A DNA stretch of 64,000 nt, from assembly GCA_965216105.1 (NCBI GenBank), contig OZ244147.1, positions 1,178,001 to 1,242,000 on the forward strand, in the 5' to 3' direction. The number at the start of each line of letters is the position of its first letter. The stretch's first letter is position 1. Position numbers and translations under genes: made by a program. Below the pieces are notes generated by a model that was given only the letters and a program-made list of their open reading frames with translations, ran no database searches and had not been told where the DNA came from. Positions 60,373 to 64,000 of this stretch are shown piece by piece. This stretch comes from JAALLB01 sp017643495. Its GTDB lineage: Bacteria; Pseudomonadota; Alphaproteobacteria; Rhizobiales; Rhizobiaceae.

Positions 60373-61137
60373 TTATTCGGTAATACCTGCGCGCTTGCGG
60401 ATGTTTTCATCCCTGAGGCTGACATCACCACCGTCAAATTCGCGGGCGTCTTCAGTGGCAAGCCATGCGAGTGCTTTCGCCACCCATTCAGGCGGAATGT
60501 GGTCTTCCCATTCCAGTTCGCTGACCGGATTGACACCGGAAGCCTTGATCTCCTTCTGCATGTCGGTTGCAACGGTACCCGGCGAGAGACCGAGTACGCG
60601 GATGCCGCTTGATGCATATTCCTTGTCTCCTGCACGCGTCAGCATGAGGGCAGCAGCCTTTGACGAACAGTAATGGCTCCAGCCTTCCAATATGGATGTG
60701 GCTGCGCCGGAAGAGATGTTGATGATCGTGCCGGACCCGCGTTTCTCCATGCGCAGCAGTGTTTCGCGCATCATGTGGTAAACACCCTTCACATTGACAT
60801 CGATGACCTTTCCCCAGTCTTCAGGCGACAGTTCCGTCATTCGCCCTATAGGATCAATGAGGCCTGCATTGTTGATGACAATGTCGATATGATCATAGGC
60901 GTCTATTGCAGTCCGCACTGCCGTTTCAACCTGGTCATGGTCGGCGACGTCACACTCGACTGCAATTGACTCGCCACCTTCCTCCCGTATTTCAAGGGCA
61001 ATCGCCTCGATGGCTTCTTTTGACCGGGCAACGAGCACGGTTCTGGCGCCAAGCGAGCCGAAATGCCTTGCGGTTGCTTCTCCAATGCCTTTCGAGGCTC
61101 CCGTGATGATTGCTGTCTTTTCTTTCAGTTCATGCAT
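60373..61137 (-). CDS. SDR-family oxidoreductase
   Basis: A 254-residue classical short-chain dehydrogenase with AIITGASKGIGEATARHFG (TGxxxGIG), DIVINNAGLIDPIG, IINISSGAA and the catalytic SHYCSSKAAALM (Tyr-x3-Lys). NAD(P)H-dependent; the substrate is unknown. It is upstream of the SDR-DoxX fusion by 44 bases on the same strand and divergent from LysE. Confidence 0.88.
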   Translation of the reverse strand: MHELKEKTAIITGASKGIGEATARHFGSLGARTVLVARSKEAIEAIALEIREEGGESIAVECDVADHDQVETAVRTAIDAYDHIDIVINNAGLIDPIGRMTELSPEDWGKVIDVNVKGVYHMMRETLLRMEKRGSGTIINISSGAATSILEGWSHYCSSKAAALMLTRAGDKEYASSGIRVLGLSPGTVATDMQKEIKASGVNPVSELEWEDHIPPEWVAKALAWLATEDAREFDGGDVSLRDENIRKRAGITE

Positions 61138-61284
61138 TTGGAGTTCCTTTTTGCATCTGTTGGGGGGATTTAAGTGAAATGCAGAAGAATATGCAATCTG
61201 TCTTGTTGGGCCGTTGGTGCTTCATGCCAGAGCGCAATAGCATTTGTCACCGTGACAGGAAAATGTTTGACATGTCATCAATAT

Positions 61285-61303
61285 AGGTCAACATTGCTGA
61301 CCT
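61285..61303. promoter_or_regulatory. Inverted repeat AGGTCA-N7-TGACCT upstream of lysE-family gene
   Basis: Perfect 6-bp arms (61285-61290 and 61298-61303) lie 17 bases before the LysE-family ATG. The location overlaps the promoter or leader, so a regulator binding here would control the exporter. The regulator is not identified. Confidence 0.45.
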
Positions 61304-61319
61304 AATTGGAGGATATGCC

Positions 61320-61913
61320 ATGCCGCTTGATGTCTTTCTTGCTCTGGTAGGGTTCTCATTTGTTTCTTCGGTAACGCCGGGACCAAACAACATCATGTTG
61401 TTAACGTCCGGCGTGAATTTTGGTTTCCGCAAAACCATTCCGCACATGTTCGGAATTGCCATAGGATTCGGCGTGCTTTTGCTGGCCGTTGGCTTTGGCT
61501 TGCGTGAAATTTTTCTGCAATTTCCTGTCATGAGAACCGTCCTGAAGGTTCTCGGCGGTGCATACCTGGTCTACCTGGCGTGGAAAATCGCCAATGCAGG
61601 ACCGGTGGAAGCCGGAGAGGAGGGGAGCAAACCCATGAGTTTCATGGCGGCCGCCCTTTTTCAGTGGGTCAACCCAAAGGCGTGGGTCATGGGTGTCACT
61701 GCAATGACAGTATACACGGGGGAGCCGGACTTCTTTTCAAGCGTCATTATCGTGACCCTGGTGTTCATGGTGGTGAATTTTCCCAGCGTGTCCGTGTGGT
61801 GCGGTTTCGGAGTGGCACTGCGGGAATGGCTGGCAGAGCCGGTACGGCTGAGAATATTCAACGTCAGCATGGCACTGTTGCTGGTGGCAAGCCTCTGGCC
61901 GATGCTTAGCTGA
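61320..61913 (+). CDS. LysE-family amino acid exporter
   Basis: A 197-residue protein with five to six membrane helices and the LysE/RhtB pattern FLALVGFSFVSSVTPGPNNIMLLTSGVNFGFRKTIPHMFGIAIG, then VLGGAYLVYLAWKIA and QWVNPKAWVMG. It exports amino acids or related compounds. GGAGG lies just before the ATG. It is divergent from the SDR gene. Confidence 0.9.
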   Translation: MPLDVFLALVGFSFVSSVTPGPNNIMLLTSGVNFGFRKTIPHMFGIAIGFGVLLLAVGFGLREIFLQFPVMRTVLKVLGGAYLVYLAWKIANAGPVEAGEEGSKPMSFMAAALFQWVNPKAWVMGVTAMTVYTGEPDFFSSVIIVTLVFMVVNFPSVSVWCGFGVALREWLAEPVRLRIFNVSMALLLVASLWPMLS

Positions 61914-61954
61914 TTTTGCTTTTTGCATGTCCAGAATCATGCCAATAACTGCGC

Positions 61955-63082
61955 ATGGAATTTTCACCACAACAGGATATGGCCCTGCTGGCAGTCAGCC
62001 AATGGCTGAAGCAGGGTGACAGGCAGGTTTTCCGACTTTTCGGATATGCCGGAACAGGCAAAACCACATTGGCCCGACATCTGGCCGAAGGTGTTGACGG
62101 CGATGTTCTCTTTGCCGCATTTACCGGAAAAGCTGCACAGGTGCTCCGGTCACGCGGGGCGAGCAAGGCTTCCACGATCCACTCACTGATCTACAGGCCG
62201 CGTGGTGAGGAAACGGTGGAAGACGAGGAAACCGGCAAAACCGAAATATTGCCGACTTTCTCCCTGAACCGCCAGAGTGCCCTTTCCAAGGCGAAGCTCA
62301 TCATCATTGATGAATGTTCCATGGTTGACGAGAAGCTTGGTTCCGACCTGCTTTCATTCGGCACGCCTGTTCTCGTTCTGGGAGATCCGGGGCAGTTGCC
62401 GCCGGTAAGTGGCGGCGGCTTTTTTACCGAACATGAACCTGATGTCCTTCTGGAGGAAATTCACCGGCAGGCGAGGGACAACCCGATTGTCGAACTTGCC
62501 CGGCAAGTGCGTGAGGGAAACCAGGTCATGATCGGTGATTATGGCGAGACTGCAAGAGTAATCCCGAAATCGGCGGTTGATGCAGAGCTCGTCCTTGATG
62601 CTGACCAGGTTCTGGTGGGGACGAACAGGACCCGGCGGCGCTATAATGAGCGGCTTCGCGAACTCAAGGGGTTTGACGGGCCATTGCCTGCGGCGGGCGA
62701 CAAGCTGGTATGTCTTCGCAATGATCCGGCCAAGGGGTTGTTGAACGGTTCGCTCTGGCAGGTCACGAGTGCTGCCCGGACCGTCAAGCCGGCGTTGAAT
62801 GTTCTCATCCGCTCGGAAGATGAAGGCGTGGAACGCTATTCGGCCAAGGTAAAGCTGCTCAAGGCGGCGTTCGAGGAGCCGGAAAGGGAGATTCCATGGC
62901 GGCTCAAAAGGCGGCATGATGATTTTGACTACGGGTATGCACTGACCGTTCACAAAGCCCAGGGCTCGCAGTGGGACAAGGTTGTGCTGTTTGATGAAAG
63001 CTATGCGTTCCGGGAACACAGGGACCGCTGGCTGTACACTGCCATTACCCGAGCGGCAGAGACGCTGACAATCGTGAAATAG
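61955..63082 (+). CDS. RecD-like ATP-dependent DNA helicase (AAA_30 type)
   Basis: A 375-residue SF1B helicase without the long N-terminal domain of RecD. The motifs are GYAGTGKTTLARHLAEG (Walker A), LIIIDECSMVD (Walker B), VLGDPGQLPPVSGGGFF (III), EEIHRQARDNPIVELARQVREG (IV) and YALTVHKAQGSQWDKVVLFDES (V/VI) with WLYTAITRAAETL. A small size of this kind is common in alphaproteobacteria; the role (DNA repair or phage defence) is not known. Confidence 0.9.
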   Translation: MEFSPQQDMALLAVSQWLKQGDRQVFRLFGYAGTGKTTLARHLAEGVDGDVLFAAFTGKAAQVLRSRGASKASTIHSLIYRPRGEETVEDEETGKTEILPTFSLNRQSALSKAKLIIIDECSMVDEKLGSDLLSFGTPVLVLGDPGQLPPVSGGGFFTEHEPDVLLEEIHRQARDNPIVELARQVREGNQVMIGDYGETARVIPKSAVDAELVLDADQVLVGTNRTRRRYNERLRELKGFDGPLPAAGDKLVCLRNDPAKGLLNGSLWQVTSAARTVKPALNVLIRSEDEGVERYSAKVKLLKAAFEEPEREIPWRLKRRHDDFDYGYALTVHKAQGSQWDKVVLFDESYAFREHRDRWLYTAITRAAETLTIVK

Positions 63083-63202
63083 CGTTTTCAGCGCTCTTCC
63101 GGACCGGCACCAGGTGAAATTAATTAACGCCTGAAACATTTTTTCAGGGATTGTTAACCACGTTTACCTAATGCTTCACTGTGCAGTTGAGGTTGGTGCG
63201 GC

Positions 63203-64000
63203 ATGTCATACAAGGGCAAAACAAAACGAATGCTGGTGCAGTGGTGCATCCGCTTTTGCTATCTGGGTTCGCTCATTGTCATTGGGCTGATTTGCACCAA
63301 ATTTTATATAGACCAGCTCAATACTGCCGAAAAAACCAAGCAAGTTTCCCTGTTAAGCGAGCAACTGATTGCGCTCGACAGCTCCGTCAAGACCCTTGCA
63401 ATCAAGTCAGACCGCATTGCCGAGGAAACTCCCCCCAAACTTGAAGACCCGTTTGCAATAACTGTTTTGAGCGGGAAAACCCGTTCCGAGCGAATTCGCA
63501 TACTCAGAACATTCAAGCCTTTACCGGAAATTCTGCCGTTCCAGAAAACACTTACATTCTACCAGTCCGCAGGACAGGTGGAACTGCAAAAATTCCGGGA
63601 ATTGTGGGCGAATACCGACCCGGTCCTGACAGACAAGATCATACGCACGTCGCGCTACATGACGAGCGAAGATCCGTTTCACAACTTTGCGACAGCGCTC
63701 AACCATCAGGAAGTACACAATGCCAGGTTCCCCAGCAATATCCACTGGGCAGCCAAGACAATCTCGGAAAGTTATCAGAACCAGATTACCGATATAAACC
63801 AGCACATTAAAAAGTCCTTGCTGGAATATGAGAAAAGCCTGAGCAAGGAATTGTCTGTGATGCTCGGTGATTTTCTGACATTGGCATTCGTGGCACTCGC
63901 GTTCTTCGGGCTGTTTGTTTTCCTGCCGCTGGATTATGCGATGAGCAAGCTCATCAAGAGCGTCATTGAGAAAACCGAATATGCCAGGCAGCAAACACTG
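63203..64000 (+). CDS. Membrane sensor protein, N-terminal part (3' end outside window)
   Basis: The frame is open from ATG 63203 to the last base (266 codons), so the 3' end lies beyond the window. A membrane helix (CYLGSLIVIGLICTKFYIDQL) precedes a periplasmic domain of about 180 residues, and a second helix (DFLTLAFVALAFFGLFVFLPLDYAM) is followed by SKLIKSVIEKTEYARQQTL, the start of a cytosolic coil. This two-helix sensor layout suits a histidine kinase or other signal-transduction protein. No ligand domain is recognised. A CtrA-like box lies at 63154-63168. Confidence 0.7.
   Translation, partial: MSYKGKTKRMLVQWCIRFCYLGSLIVIGLICTKFYIDQLNTAEKTKQVSLLSEQLIALDSSVKTLAIKSDRIAEETPPKLEDPFAITVLSGKTRSERIRILRTFKPLPEILPFQKTLTFYQSAGQVELQKFRELWANTDPVLTDKIIRTSRYMTSEDPFHNFATALNHQEVHNARFPSNIHWAAKTISESYQNQITDINQHIKKSLLEYEKSLSKELSVMLGDFLTLAFVALAFFGLFVFLPLDYAMSKLIKSVIEKTEYARQQTL

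Overview
The window is chromosomal DNA from an alphaproteobacterium, most likely of the order Hyphomicrobiales (Rhizobiales). The best evidence is a circularly permuted two-piece tmRNA gene (about 40036-40328, minus strand) with the tag ANDNYAEARLAA. The permuted form together with this tag is typical of Alphaproteobacteria. An alpha-type SspB, DUF1127, DUF3422, DUF4169, DUF1194 and DUF3750 proteins and the order thyA-folA-hflK-hflC-DUF2065-degP agree. Genes are packed, many pairs overlap by ATGA or GTGA, and no insertion sequence, prophage, CRISPR array or tRNA was seen. The genus cannot be fixed from the sequence alone.

Layout. 1-3604: end of ligA, hppD with a divergent Lrp-type regulator and two matching operator-like palindromes between them, then azlCD. 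3608-7387: aminopeptidase P, a DUF1127 protein, prmA and a LysM protein. 7510-12122: a Rieske oxygenase translationally coupled to a glutamine-synthetase-like ligase, then isocitrate lyase behind a cluster of TTTACA repeats. 12215-18157 (minus): metallo-beta-lactamase-fold protein, membrane-anchored EEP phosphodiesterase, DUF4112, a 650-base non-coding stretch with a structured element, a small secreted protein and uvrD. 18301-24038: ECF sigma factor coupled to a VWA membrane protein, small secreted proteins, a Tat-exported DM13 protein and DUF3422. 24079-31553: old yellow enzyme, a 938-residue DUF2339 membrane protein, choline-sulfatase-like enzyme, class II aldolase and DUF3750.

31600-44614: ClC channel, FAD-linked dehydrogenase, a 1353-residue AsmA-like protein with a long charged helix, the operon sspB-DUF4169-RHH with tmRNA just upstream, an Rrf2/flavoprotein/methyltransferase operon, cfa and a DUF1194 protein. 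44635-50247: a 22-codon ORF, thyA-folA, hflK-hflC-DUF2065-degP. 50349-54859: aminotransferase, SDR, acetyltransferase and serB (minus), then miaA (plus). 54860-58548: an ilv operon (large subunit, DMT transporter, small subunit) behind a leader-peptide attenuator. 58550-63082: DUF2269, an SDR-DoxX-like fusion, an SDR, a LysE exporter and a RecD-like helicase. 63203 to the end: start of a membrane sensor protein cut by the window edge.

Together this is mostly core genome: DNA repair (ligA, uvrD, RecD-like), amino-acid and folate metabolism (ilv, serB, thyA, folA), translation and RNA modification (prmA, miaA, tmRNA), and envelope proteolysis (hflKC, degP). Accessory catabolic units are scattered through it. 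The items most worth a second look are the Rieske-ligase pair, the sigma/VWA pair, the Rrf2 operon with its operator on the start codon, the hppD operators, the structured element near 14.65 kb, and the tmRNA beside its adaptor gene sspB.
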